Position numbers and translations under genes: made by a program
Notes under the pieces: generated by a model
Told to the model about the DNA's origin: nothing
Databases searched by the model: none
The model's input: the letters and a program-made list of their open reading frames with translations, nothing else
From: Myxocyprinus asiaticus
Lineage: Eukaryota; Chordata; Actinopteri; Cypriniformes; Catostomidae
Assembly (NCBI RefSeq): GCF_019703515.2
Contig: NC_059347.1
Location: forward strand, 25,746,501-25,810,500
DNA: 64,000 nucleotides
Reading direction: 5' to 3'
In this document: positions 21,251-33,519 of the stretch, piece after piece
How positions within the stretch are numbered: position 1 is the first letter of the stretch
How the letters are laid out: each line of letters starts with the position of its first letter

Positions 21251-24200
21251 CCGTCTGAGGCACACACATGTACATAGAGTGTCAAATAAAAATAGTGTAG
21301 ATGGAACGCAAGAACACATACTGTGAGTACTAGACACATTGACGAAATTAATGCAAAACAGATTAGTGTGAAATGTAGGCTTGTTCGATGATATGAAAAT
21401 AAAACAAACAAAATATTGATTCATTCTTCTTCAATTGTCAACTGATGTTCGATCCATATTATATATTTATTATAGGCTCTACATATTATATTTATAAATC
21501 TTTGAATTATTATGCATTTTGTATATGAATTATCTTTATTTTCGAGGCCTTTCTCAGCAAATTATGTATGCGATTATTTGTGATTAATTAATTGGTATGT
21601 CTTGTAATTAACATATATACATATATGGAATTGTAGCATTAAAAATTTATTTGTCACACTGCAGGGCCATTTAAAATGAACTAGTAAAGGCTAAAAGACC
21701 TAAAATAAATGCCTTTCTTCACACATTCTAATACATTTTTAACCTAAAGTCTATAACCTAAAAAAAAAAAAATAAAATAAAATAAAGTGGACACATTAAG
21801 TGTCAACAACCTACATACCTACAGTTAACTCATCACTTTGAAATGACCTAGATATTGTCAAGAGTAGTATTGTCAAACCACCTGACAATTCTAACTGCAA
21901 TGGGTAACCTTTTTTCACACTTTAAGTATTATGGATTTGCTAGTTTTCTCCATGCTTTGAAGTTTGTTATCCAAAACATCAATTGATGTAGTGTTTTTTT
22001 CAAGACAAAGCCAAGCTACAGATGGAGCAAAGTGTGGAGACATTGTACTGTTCTACCCAATTGTTCTACAATCCTACAAAGACAGAGCTCTGCTGAGTGT
22101 CTCTTGGTGCTGCCACATCCCCTGCCTCCTTAACAGTTTCTGCTGGTTCTTTCTGTCTTTTTCTCTTCTCTTCGTTTCCATCTGACCCCACCACTGTTCT
22201 CATTTCTTTCTCTTTTTCCAGTATCCCCATATTTCTCTACCGCCTGTCTCTCCTACTCTTAATCTCACTCTCTTCTTTTTCTCTTCTTCTGTCTTTTTCA
22301 TTACTTCCCTCTCTCTCCTACTTTACTGAAGGTTTATATGCTTCTTTTCCCTCTTTGTGCAGCAGCCGAGCCTTCATCTTTACTGCCGGAGCTCTGCTGG
22401 CAGGCTGCCAAAGCCTGTTAGTAGAGAAACCTGCCCATTGCTCAAACACAATCATCTGCACTTGCATTAGGACTTAGCCCATCTTTACAGCCAGGCCATG
22501 AGACTAGAATACTTCCAGCAACTTTTTCAAAAATTACTGGGAAAATTCAGTTGCATCAATTTAGCACACAGTATTTTAGCATTGTTCATTAACCACCCAC
22601 AGCCAAATTTAACCAGCTGCTATTTGTGCTGGTGTGGCATTGTGCTAAATGTATTCATTATCATTCTTTTCAGTTTTCGTTGTAGTCAAGCACACTTTCT
22701 GCATTTTAAATATGGGAAATTGTAATGTGCAAATAGCATTTAGCACACTTTGTGTGTATGTATGTGTGTGTGTGTGTGTGTGTGTGTCTTCACCATTACA
22801 TGATTTGCATAATTATTTTAGGGTGTAAGTAAACTCGAGGTCTGCTAATGCCATCAAAGATCTTGACCGCTTACTGCTCAAGACCTCTGTTCATTTAAAC
22901 AAAAGATATGAGCTAAGAAAAGACTGGTAGCAATAAATCAAAGCTCTGTGATAAACACTTACTGTTCCCTTTTGGAGTCCATGTCCCTTGTGTGGACAAC
23001 AGCTATAGTGTTCTTATGGAACATGATTGTAAAGGGATTTATTTATTTATTTATTTTTGAGGGTGTTAGGTCTCACTTTATATCCCGATAACTGAAACCT
23101 TTGATATCTACTTAACATTTAGAGAAAATATTTCTGCAATATGTATATAAATGACTTAGTAATAATACTGTTGGACTTGAGGCAAAATGTTTGACCTTTA
23201 AACAGCCAAATAATTTATATATCGAGTGCAATGAAAAATGTTAAAAGTCAAGCTAATTAAATTTGTTCATTTCTCAAAGGAATTCATAAGAAAATCTGAA
23301 TTAGCCTCCCCATACTTCACATCAGTTAAAGTTAGTACTTGCACAATATATGGACTGCATTCAGGTGAAATCAAAGTCCCTTTTAGCAAGTCATTTCACT
23401 TGCCATCTTGGCAACACCCCCTGGCAATGATTTTCTATGTAGGGTATTGGCATAGAAGTACAGCATCTAATTAAATGGACTTAATTCTCCAAAACAGTTG
23501 CATTGCTAACATATCCAATCAGCAATACAATCTGACAACATTATGTCATATTTCTTTTTACAGAAAAGTCATGTAATCAGTCCAGTGTGCAACAGTACAC
23601 AAAAAATCATTTGGATTGAAAACAAGAATGTCTATTATAGGGATGTTTGTATTATGACATGGATAAAAACAGACTAAAAGTGACAAAACAGAAGATAAGC
23701 AAACAGTTTTGGTGTGAAGCGGCAGCACTTAGTAAACAATCTTCCAGTATCCAGGACAATGAGTGTCAGTATAGAGTTCAAAACCACAAGTACTACTGGG
23801 ACCGATGGGATGAGTAAGAGTCAGCAAAAATCTTACTTTGTGCACCTTTGACTGAAAGGTGGGATTTTCATTCATACAGCCGTCATGTTAAGTGTTGCAA
23901 TTTTTCCTATTAATTTCCCATCTCCTCCTCTTCATATTGTCTCTGGGTGAAATACAACATATAAAGTACAGTTTAGTTGTTTAGCAATGCAAGTGTCTTA
24001 GCAAAGTGTGTGAACCAGACAACACCACCACATAATAAATCAGCTTGGGCTGAGATAAAAGTTAACACTGTCATTTTTATGTCTTATCACAGAATTCTGC
24101 AGATTAGTATCTGCAATTTATTTCCCACTGAGCTCAGATAAGATGATAAACTAATAAAATGCTCACTGTATGACTTATATGCCCTATATGCTCAGGGCAA

Positions 24201-25032
24201 TAGTAGAGATAAACTGTATATATTTACTGCTGTTTATTGAGACTTTAACTGCTGTTTGTTTGATAGAGGAGTACTGTAGCATCATCCTAATGTCCGATAG
24301 ATATGAACTGCTTGAATTCATGTCATGCCAGCAACCATGACATTATAATTTGAGTGACTGAATCATCACATAGTGAAGGCCCTCCAAGACTTCATATTTG
24401 AACTATAGTTCAGTACATCATGATTCAAGATTAACAGCTTTTATCAGCCATTTACAGCAGGTACAAATAAATTGTTGTACCAGTATCGCACAAGAGAAAT
24501 ATATAATAAAAACAGGATTTACACAGAATTTACACAGTCCAGCAGATACAATGGAAGGCTCTATAACATTCAAAACAAAAACAACAACAACAAAGGTGAT
24601 ACAATAAAATGGCTAATTTATAAGCTGTACACATGCCCAAATATACAGTAAATATTTAAGAAAAGCAAATGCCCCAATCTATCATCTTGTGTTCTGTAAT
24701 ACTTCATTAGTCGAAGTGAACCCAGTGTGCCAGTACATCATATCAGTGAAGTTTTGTATGGCAACACACAAACTAACAACCTGTCTGGAGTGCCGCAAAA
24801 ACAGAAAAGCTGAGTGATGCAAACATGAAGCATCACAGTGCTGTAATACTAAATATCAGCCACTAGTCTAGTCAGATTAGAGGACCAGACCAAACTGTTA
24901 ATTAATATTCCTTGTTGGCTGATTTGTTGACTTATCAATCAAGCTATCACCTCCAGAAATGGTATAAATCTAGTTACCAGAGCCCAAAATCAATGACTCA
25001 CACTGTACCGATCTCTGCTGTTCTTCTACACA
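21251..25032. other. intronic DNA without recognised features
   Basis: Contains a pyrimidine-rich stretch (22140-22340), a (TG)n tract (about 22750-22787) and (TTTA)n near 23040. ORFs such as 22097-22477 are low-complexity or motif-free. I searched for EGF or discoidin exon signatures and saw none. Confidence 0.5.
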
Positions 25033-25040
25033 GTTAATCC

Positions 25041-25996
25041 CATGGGCGGCTCCAGGGCTGGGCTACCGGGGCTTAAGTCACGAATGTTTTTCATAAAGCC
25101 CCGAATGTTTTGATCATCTTTTTGTAGTGACATCAGAAGTACCAGTGCTTAGGTATCAAGCTGATATGAAAACATATTGCATTTTATTATTTTAACATAA
25201 CATTTAAAAGTTAGGGTAATATATCTAAATGAATGATTCCTGTCTTTCTATGGTATTGATAACACCAAATACAGACTCAGTTCAGTGCCCACTCACTGTC
25301 TTGTCGGCAGCTGCTTTCCTGCTCTCATGAAGCCTTTGTGTGCGCATGCAATGAGAGCTTGTGGCACGTGATTGCGGCTGGCGACTGTGTCTTGGAAACT
25401 GTGTTGAGTTGCTCCATCCAGATGCAGTAAGTACCAAATATTTAGATATATAACCCTGAAAACAAGGAGTAATATATACTGTACAAATGTTCCTGAGGAA
25501 TTTGCTAACTTCAAAGTCATGAGCCAGGACATCTACATTTTTAGCAAAACTCTTTAAGACACGATGCAATTAACCTAGCAAACTTTAACAAATCTAGTTA
25601 TTATTTTTCATCTCCAGTACCTATTTAGCCTATTTACTACCTGCTTTCTTGTAAATTAACTTAAGCACCTGTGACGATTCAATGAAAACTGTATACAGCC
25701 ATACACAATGTGTGTCAAACTACGGAAACCTGAAAGGGACAAAATAGTGTTTTTTTAAATCACGTTTTAAATTATAAGTGTTAAAATCATGCAATTTCTG
25801 AACTTCGAGTGTATCTAAGGCTGAGACAAAAGTTAGTGAGACTTTTTTAGTTTACTATATAAATGACACCTCATAGATGTATTACAATTTTTATTCTAAA
25901 GTGTATTATATTCTGATATTTCATCAAAGCATGGCCCCATATCCACAGAGGTCTGGGCTAAGCCCCGAATGTCCACTGACCCTAGCACTGCCCCTG
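25041..25996. mobile_element. hAT-like non-autonomous transposon (956 bp)
   Basis: Left end CATGGGCGGCTCCAGGG mirrors the right end CCCTAGCACTGCCCCTG. Inward of these the left has TACCGGGGCTTA and the right TAAGCCCCGAATG. Flanking octamers GTTAATCC (25033-25040) and GTTTATCC (25997-26004) match at seven of eight positions, as expected for a hAT 8-bp target duplication. The minus-strand ORF at 25282-25569 shows no transposase motif. Confidence 0.7.
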
Positions 25997-26004
25997 GTTT
26001 ATCC

Positions 26005-28612
26005 TTATCCTACTGTCTCAGAGTAGCACCAGAGCAGGTGTCCACTCACTAGGGGTCAGTGCTGCCCACTGGAAAGGCCATTTCCCCTTCCCGCTGTTCT
26101 CTCCCTGGATGCACAGCTACCAATTTAGTGCTTACCATCGCAGCCCTTCATGCTGAAGTGCTATTCATCTCTCTCATTATCCTCCGACTGAGGACTGTTT
26201 TGAGGCGAACAGGAAAAAGCAAAAAGACCTGTCAGCCATGGCCAATCAGAGTTCGGCCTGAGTCTAACTATAACAGCAAATGTTGTTAAGGGCCTGATAA
26301 AGGGTTAGAAGGTAGTTATGGGGGAGTGTTCCACACTTGGAAGATTTTTTAAATCCTTCAGCAGTGGAGAGAGAGAAAGATTCTTGAGTTATTTTTGGTT
26401 CTGGGAGAAGCATAGAATGAATGTGGATTGGTGGAAGGCTGAAAGCTTAAGAGACATATATACACGCATGCACCAGAGACACACACATATATACACACAA
26501 TCTGAACACATACTCCACCTCAATCCTCTTGCTCTGTGGAAATGGCCCTATGTGCTCTGAACACTAAATCAGGTTAAGCCTCCACTGTCTCCCGGCTAGC
26601 AGAGCACTTCATCACTCACAGCAGACAATGGCACAGCAAAGGACAATTCCTCCTCTCTCTGCATGTGCATACTTATAGCTATGAGATGTAGAATACCTCT
26701 TTCGTTGTTTTGTCTTTGTTTGATCTTTTCAAAATCACCTGGCAAAATTTTGGTGCGATACATTACAGCCTTTTTTTACCCAACCAATTGTTTAGTCAGT
26801 ATCTTACAACATTTCACCTATGTAATGTTCACAAAATAACATTTATTTTTTTTTTTATTTTATTTTATTTTTTTATGGTTTTGGAAGATGACACCTCATA
26901 GATTAACATTTTTCAAATGTGATGTCATAGTTTAACATGCAAATGTCAAGCCACAAATTCAATTTTAATTTGATCACGTGATTGAACAAAAATGCATGAA
27001 TTTTACACTTTTCCTGCTTGTGTATACATGTGTATGTTCATGTGTGAAATTCATGTGCTTTCATAAGTGGTGAAATATACAGTATATTAATAATTTATAG
27101 CTGATTTGTTGATCTTCCAATCAATGAATAGCAGCTTCCTCCATTGTGTGCATGTGTAAAATTAAAAATATACATTGGAAAGGGGGTTCTCAGGGTGTTT
27201 CTTTTTTTTACCAAGTCTTGGCTACAAAAAAAAAAAACAAACAAACAAAAAAAAAAAGATAAAGTTTATTGAACACAAGTTAAACCATTAAAACATAAAA
27301 CCGTTATGAGGCACAAAATGACTGGTAAAACAACACAAATGAAAAAGTAATTGTACAAAAATATCAAAATATTGATTTGATCGACAAATATGGTAATTTT
27401 TTAAATATAAATGTACAACACATTGAAATTATTTAGATATTTATATTATGTTTATATTTAAATATATTTAGATTATATTAAATTTATATTACATTTATAT
27501 TTATACAACTTTTGTATAAACGTGACAACCTGCCCTATTTTAATTTGACAACATGAACCGACCTGACTTTAATGAAATAATACCTTTGTCCTAAGAACAC
27601 ATTTTAACCTCTTGGTAAAAATCCGTGTTTACTATTTTTTTGTCCAATTTGCCATCAGTGACATATGAGCAATGAATTGTATAGATTTAGCCAGTACACT
27701 AAAGGCTGAAATGCAATCTGGAACCACATAAGTTTTAGGTAATCATACAGTATTTATGTTGCTATCTGTTTGTGTATTGGCACAGTATTTATAATCATGT
27801 CTTTTTAGTATTCCTCTGTGTCTCAGAGTAGCACAGTGCACATGTGTTTGGGATGAGTGCAGGAGTTAATTGACTCTGATGGCTTCTTGTTGAGGGAGTG
27901 TGGGGTCAGGTATGGCTGAGTTTTGTTTACCTGACCTTGAGCCTCTCGGTGTCTATAATTTGCCGACTGTGTGGAAAAAGCTACACTTCCCCTAAGGTAA
28001 TCCTCTCTCTCTTGCTCTCCCACATGAGGACACACACTCACACGCACGCACACACACACGCACCCTCACACACTCCATGTCAATCTCACACTTACACACA
28101 CATACAGTACACAACAGATTTAATTGCCCCTCACTGATCTTAAGTCTCTCTCGGCTATACACTTTTGTTATTATGTGCACACTGCAGGTGCAAGGTCTAA
28201 TTGTAACAAATTATAGTGTATCTTTTGTGCAAACTGCAAAGAAGTGAGTGATCACCAAATCACATTCCCCAGCATGTATTTGACTCACTACTTTTTGTTG
28301 AGAAAGAAGTTACCATAATTTGAATGTTTTTTATATGTTCCTCAGCAATTGAAAAGTTAAATGAGTGTATTGTGTGGTCATATAATACTGATATCATGAT
28401 CTGAATTGAACCAAATGCACAAAGAGCCACAGTAACTCAGAACTGGAAGCTCTGATGTAGTACATTGATGAGTCTATATACTGTTTAATATTTTCAGAGC
28501 AAAGCCTGTGTAAATCTCTAGGTACTTGCTATTTATCAGCCTTTCATCCAGCCTTTTTTTTTACCTTGTGCGACCCTGCGTCCTCATACACATAGATTAT
28601 GTTTTGGCTTCA
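26005..28612. other. intronic DNA, simple repeats only
   Basis: Holds A-rich and T-rich tracts (26836-26875, 27225-27260), a CA-rich stretch (28024-28105) and unremarkable AT-rich sequence. No ORF with a recognisable domain. Confidence 0.5.
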
Positions 28613-29786
28613 GAAGAATCAGAATCAGAATCAGCTTTATTGCCAAGTATGCTTACACATACAAGGAATTTGTCTTGGTGACAGGAGCTTCCAGTGTACA
28701 ACAATACAAAAACAGTACAAGCAGCAAGACATAGATAATAATAAAAATATATGTACATACACACACAGACACACACATACATACATACACACATACACAT
28801 ACGTAGTGCAATCTAATACAAATCTGTTACCTATTATGTACAGTGCAAATACAAATCTGTTATGTACAATGCAAATGTTTTTTTCTTTTTTTTTTCAGAG
28901 GAATGAAATGGCAGGAGAGGTTGGATGTGTTGTATAAATATAAAAAAGACTAAACTGTGTATTGCACATAGTTATTGCTCAATGGGGCAATTTAACTGTT
29001 CATGAGATGGATAGCCTGAGGGAAAAAACTGTTCCTGTGCCTGACGGTTCTGGTGCTCAGAGCTCTGAAGCGTAGGCCAGAAGGCAACAGTTCAAAAATG
29101 TAATGGGCAGGGTGAGTGGGGTCCAGAGTGATTTTTCCAGCCTTTTTCCTCACTCTGGAAGTGTATAGTTCTTGAAAGGGGGGCAGGGGACAACCAATTA
29201 TCCTCTCAGCAGTCCAAACTGTCCTTTGTAGTCTTCTGATGTCTGATTTCGTAGCTGAACCAAACCATACAGTTATTGAAGTGCAGAGGACAGACTCAGT
29301 GACTGCTGAGTAGAACTGTATCAGCAGCACCTGTGGCAGGTTGAACTTCCTCAACTGGCAAAGGAAGTACAACCTCTGCTCGGCCTTTTTCACAATGGAG
29401 TCAATGTGTGTCTCCCACTTCAGGTCCTGTGAGATGGTAGTGCCAGGAACCTGAATGACTCCACTGCTGCCACAGTGCTGTTTAGAATGGTGAGGGGGGT
29501 CAGTGTTTGGGTGTTCCTCCTAAAATCCACAATCATCTCCACCGTTTTGAGCGTGTTCAGCTCAAGGATGTTTTGACTGCACCAGACAGCCAGCTGTTCA
29601 ACCTCCCTTCTGTATGCAGACTCGTTGTCATCTCGGATGAGGCCGATGACAGTGGTGTTGTCTGCAAACTTCAGGAGCTTGACAGAGGGGTCCTTGGCGA
29701 TGCAGTCATTGGTGTAGAGGGAGAAGAGTAGTGGGGAGAGCACACATCCCTGTGGGGCACCAGTGCTGATTGTACAGGTGCTGGAA
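28613..29786 (-). mobile_element. LINE 3' part (L2/CR1-related), minus strand
   Basis: Read right to left: RT palm (29806-29420), post-RT region (29393-28992), 3' UTR, and a terminal (GATTCT)n tail at 28635-28613 preceded by TTGGCAATAAAGCT. Such tails mark L2/CR1-type LINEs. The copy stops abruptly at about 29786, where DIRS-type sequence begins. The 5' part of the same type of ORF resumes on the far side at about 31290. Confidence 0.85.
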
Positions 29787-29806
29787 GTGAGTTCCCTATC
29801 TGTCAC
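28992..29806 (-). pseudogene. LINE ORF2: RT palm to C terminus
   Basis: The first segment (29786-29420) has STGAPQGCVLSPLLFSLYTN, then LLKFADNTTVIGL, where the catalytic pair reads ADN instead of ADD. The second Asp is thus lost. EMIVDFRRNTQTLTPLTI follows. A frame change near 29410 leads to the second segment (29393-28992) with QRLYFLCQLRKFNLPQVLL, RLQRTVWTAERIIGCPL and HRNSFFPQAIHLMNS, ending at the natural stop. The first 20 bases of the listed 29806 frame are DIRS sequence, so its ATG is not real. Confidence 0.85.
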
Positions 29807-29884
29807 TCACTCGACGTTGTGTCGATGTAGTGACACTAGGGGTCACTCTTGGGAGCCCGAGACACCTCTGGTCTTTGATAAAAA

Positions 29885-29945
29885 GCCAATGAAAATTGGC
29901 GAGTGGTATTTGCATGCCACTCCCCCGGACATACGGGTATAAAAG
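29885..29945 (+). promoter_or_regulatory. promoter-like cluster: paired CCAAT, octamer, TATA
   Basis: GCCAATGAAAATTGGC (29885-29900) holds two inverted CCAAT boxes. ATTTGCAT (29908-29915) is a perfect POU octamer. TATAAAAG (29938-29945) is a strong TATA box. Order and spacing suit a pol II promoter driving the DIRS-type transcript. Confidence 0.6.
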
Positions 29946-30125
29946 GAGCTGGTATGCAACCACTCATTCAGATTTTCTCTTCGGAGATGAACGGTCATGC
30001 TCACTGAGCTGAATACTACTGTTCATTCACCTATGCTGGATCTGACAGCGCATTTCAGTGGCTTCTCCTCCCTCTGCACTGGTGCACTGCAGAGAATGCC
30101 CCTGGGCGCTTCAGCAGAAATAAAA

Positions 30126-30215
30126 GAGTATATTTCTCTAAAGAGTATATTTCTCTAAAGAGCGGCACACACGGAATGTCTTTTTAAAGACGCGTCTTTT
30201 TAAAGATGCTTTTCC
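30126..30215 (+). repeat. short tandem repeats in DIRS-type leader
   Basis: AGAGTATATTTCTCTAA is repeated at 30126-30162, and TCTTTTTAAAGA(C/T) is repeated at about 30178-30210. Confidence 0.75.
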
Positions 30216-31277
30216 GATTGTGTGTTATTCCTGGTTGCGCTCGTTATCTCTCACCTTCTGACGGTCATGATCACTGTCTTTTGTGTCTGGGCACTGCTCA
30301 CGCGGAGACAGCATTCATGGATGGTCATGTTCTCATTGCGAGAATATGTCCATGGCAACGTTGCGGTCGTGGCTCGCCTTCATAAGAAAGCAAGCCACCC
30401 CAGAGGCTCCCGCCTCAGTCCTTTTACCCATGGGTATGAGGCCAGCGCGGCTAGCACTGGGGGCAATTTGGGGACCCCAATGGGACCGCCTCCGCCGGTT
30501 ATCCCCCCGCAGACCTCCCATTCCCCAGCACGCTTGTCTGCCCCGATCGGGCTTCTGGATGAGTCCGCCGGCTCGTCTCACGGCGAGTTCGACCTCTTAT
30601 TCGGAGCCCACGAAAGTGATGAGCTCTCGAGCGCAGCATCGGAGAGCGGGCTCGTCCAGTCGGAAGCCTCAGCTGGGCTCCTCCCTTCGGGATTGATTGC
30701 ACAGTCACAGGCTGATGTGGAGATGATGACATGCTTTCCTGGGCAGCCACGAGCGTCGGCTAGAGTGGAACTCACTGCTCTTCCCTGAACCCTTGCGGCT
30801 TGGGTGATTGGTTCCTGGGCTTGCGGCGCCGCTCAAAGTCATGCCCCGCCCCCGTTCCTTTCTTCCTGGAAATGCATGAAGAGCTGACAAGGGAGGCACG
30901 TTTTACTGCCCGGTCCCGATCTTTTCAGCTTCCCTGCCCTCACTACCCTCGATGGTGGGGCGGCCAAGGGCTATTAGGCAATCCCCCGGTGGATAAAGGC
31001 ACTCGCGGTGCACCTGTGCCCGCAGAGCGCCGCCACCTGGTGCAGGTGCCCAAAGCCCCCGTCCAAGGCATGTAGGTTTACGTAGTCTCTGATGGCCAAG
31101 GCCTACGGTGCCACTGGACAAGCCACCTCTGCCCTGCACGCCATGGCTCTCCTGCAACTCCGCCAAGGTGCTAAAGGAACTGCACGAGGGTAGTTCCGCC
31201 CCGGGATTGATGCAGGAACTGCGCTCGGCGACCGACCTCGCTCTCCGAGCGATGGATGTCACGGCGTGGTCTCTAAG
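30210..31277 (+). pseudogene. DIRS-type ORF1 (gag-like), frameshifted
   Basis: The beginning encodes, across frames, a Cys/His cluster: a CVIPGCARYLSPSDGHDHC-like start, then CLGTAHAE. The frame from 30283 continues WSCSHCENMSMATLRSWLAF and MRPARLALGAIWGPQWD. Later pieces (30800-31075) include APVPFFLEMHEELTR and, in another frame near 31190-31275, ELRSATDLALRAMDVTAWSL. These match the order of ORF1 in fish DIRS-type elements, whose protein is gag-like. Several frame changes and a TAA near 31276 break it. I infer function from family resemblance only. Confidence 0.6.
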
Positions 31278-31289
31278 GTAATATACTCT

Positions 31290-31800
31290 CCAGTATATTC
31301 CTGTCTCTGGTGGGGCATGTAACGTGCTGTTTGTATTTGGGCAGTTCAGAGTTGCTTTGTTAAAATCCCTAAGAATAATAATAACTGAGTCTGGGTATTG
31401 TTGTTCCGTGTCTGTGATTTGATCAGCCAGCTGTTGCAGCGCGGCTAACAAACACTCGTTTGGCGCGATATACACACTCTCCAGAATAAACGAAAAAAGC
31501 GCTTTTCGAAAACCGTGCCGACGGAGTTTGACCAGCGTGCCTGCTCGTCTCCCTCACCTGTGTCTCCTGAACAATAAAGCCGTGCCTCCAACTAAAATGT
31601 CTAGCAAAACGTCTGAATATTCAAAAACCGGGAAAAAACTGTCTGGTATAAGCTGTCGAATGTTCAGCAGTTCGTCTCTGGTAAAACTGACTTGAAAAAG
31701 ATTACTAAACACAGGACAAACAAACAAAAACAACAAAACAATAGGAGCGCTCCACACCGAGGTGGCCATCCGCTATGCCAACATGATCACATGGGAAGTC
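31290..31800 (-). pseudogene. LINE ORF2 N-terminal part with endonuclease (5' part of split LINE)
   Basis: The segment from 31769 to 31554 has FTRDELLNIRQLIP and YSDVLLDILVGG, the leader of a fish L2-type ORF2. The segment from 31475 has YIAPNECLLAALQQLADQIT and SVIIILRDFNKATL. That is endonuclease motif GDFN with Gly changed to Arg. After a frameshift it ends HVTCPTRDRNIL at about 31295. Next to it the DIRS-type fragment starts. The region between this point and the RT palm (about 1.5-2 kb in an intact element, inferred) is missing from the window. Confidence 0.8.
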
Positions 31801-31911
31801 GGCATGCTGTTTCTGAAAGTTCCGTTACCCTAGGATCGGCAGTATGCTGACTCACTGACATGCCCTATCTCCCATCAGACATATTTGGAACAGCTCAAAA
31901 ACAATTACTTT

Positions 31912-32100
31912 CCCTCGTGGCTTGACTGGTAGCGTGTTGCATCAGTTGAATGGGAGACCACAGTTCAATCCCCAATCAAACGAGGATGTAATCATGATTG
32001 TATAAACAATCATGAGCGTGTTAAGGAGGCTGCATTTTTGTCCCTAAAATTGCATTTTGTCACTACTAATGATTAGGGTTATATTTGGGTTTTGGTTGGG
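31912..32100 (+). mobile_element. tRNA-derived SINE head
   Basis: TGGCTTGACTGG (31918-31929) fits a pol III A box and AGTTCAATCCC (31962-31972) a B box, about 33 bp apart. The segment is tRNA-like but has no foldable acceptor stem, so it is a SINE head rather than a tRNA gene. The 3' limit is unclear; AT-rich sequence with GATTAGGGTTATATTTGGG follows. Confidence 0.6.
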
Positions 32101-33425
32101 GGATAGATTAAATAAAAGAAGCATTTCTCTTAACTGTTTTACACCCTGTTCAGCTGAAAACAATTATTTTTACAACTGGCTTCTGGTGACCTCTCCTGGA
32201 TATAAATGGATGTCACACTTGTTTATTTGCTCTGAAAAACTTACCGCTTTTGCCTCTGGAGGCAGTGTTTTCAAATTCGGTCAACATATACCGATTTGGC
32301 TAAAGAAAAATTGGCACACACCAATTTTTATAAGAGATCTGGCTGGCTATGCATCATTTAATTTCAAGTAAACCAACTGATCTCAGTTCAGGAAATTCTG
32401 GGCTGTCATTAAAAGGTTCAACTTTTAACGCACGGAGTCATGTGACAAAACAGCATGCCGCCGATCTCAGTGAAGTTTGGCAATGTTCGGAATGGCATAC
32501 TACTGTACTACTCATACTATTTCTGCCATAGACAGATATGGATAATATGCCCATCCAAACTCAGCATTTGTCTTTGGGAGAAATGCCAACAAAACTACAC
32601 CTATTAAAAAAACTCATGAAGTTTTTACATTTTACATTTACCTGCTTGTGTGAAAAGAGTAACATCTCTAGTTTCAGCCGATGTGCCATTTTGAAAATTT
32701 CATTGATTTATTGCGAAACAGCAAAATGTTAAACACGATGACCTCCTGCGAGGACAATGAGCCTCACTTACCTTAGAAATCCTATATCCACTGTGCATTA
32801 TCATATTGAGAATCAATGGGTGCATCCAAAAGCTGGAAAATGTTGCTTTCAGAAGATGCATATGGAGTTATGATGAAAATAAGATGCATTTCGAACTGTT
32901 CTGAGACAGTGCAGACAGACAGCACACTGGAGGGTAAGTCATTCAATAATTAGGGAGCAAGGGAGTATTTTAAAGATTTCTTATGCAGCCAAGTGCATTC
33001 ACTCCAAACTTCCAGTCAAATGTTCAGTTTCAGGCTGCAGATGATGTTTGCACAACTCAACATGTTTGGCAGATATGGGACAATGGTAATCAGTGCTTAG
33101 ATTCAGAATGTATAATGTATAATTTTATTTGAATATGGTTGACAGTGATTGGACAATGCTGGCCACTACTTGAATCAGAAAAATGCTTATTTCTGATTGG
33201 TATAATGCTTCAGTACTGGCTATCACTTATTTGTTTGACAGTGCAAAGAGAGAACATTGAGATTTTGTTGTCAAAGTATGAAAAAAATAAAAAATAATAC
33301 AAATAAAAAAAAAAAACACTGTAGCATAATTAGTTGTTTATTTGTGCTTTTCCCAACACATTGTTCCAAAGCAGCTTTACAGACAATCAGCCATAATATC
33401 TGTTACGTCTTAAAAACATGAATAA

Positions 33426-33427
<2 letters not shown>
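32101..33427. other. intronic DNA without recognised features
   Basis: The SINE tail may extend to about 32380. Beyond it there are no motif-bearing ORFs or repeats except short A-rich runs near 33285-33320. Confidence 0.5.

Positions 33428-33514
<87 letters not shown>
33428..33514. repeat. (TA)n(CA)n microsatellite
   Basis: Long TA tract grading into CA directly at the left end of the next MITE, hiding its TA target duplication. Confidence 0.95.

Positions 33515-33519
<5 letters not shown>

Larger units (their letters stand above)
29787..31285 (+). mobile_element. DIRS-type retrotransposon fragment (5' end and ORF1)
   Basis: The fragment starts AGTTCCCTATCTGTCACTCA, continues GACGTTGTGTCGATGTAGTG, and holds a promoter-like region and a gag-like ORF1. 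It is the most GC-rich long stretch of the window. I recognise the leader and ORF1 as those of abundant fish tyrosine-recombinase (DIRS) elements. RT, RNase H, methyltransferase and recombinase are absent. It is sandwiched between two parts of a minus-strand LINE. Confidence 0.7.

Noticed and set aside
22097..22477. 126-aa Ser/Leu/Phe-rich ORF
   Set aside because: Pyrimidine-rich low-complexity translation without domain or splice context.
27823..28180. ORFs rich in Cys/Val or His/Thr
   Set aside because: Produced by CA/TG repeats on the two strands.
30222..31075. CpG-island-like GC-rich block as a host promoter or gene
   Set aside because: The composition and ORF belong to the DIRS-type leader and ORF1.
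31918..31972. tRNA gene
   Set aside because: A and B boxes are present but no acceptor stem or anticodon arm folds convincingly; consistent with a SINE head.
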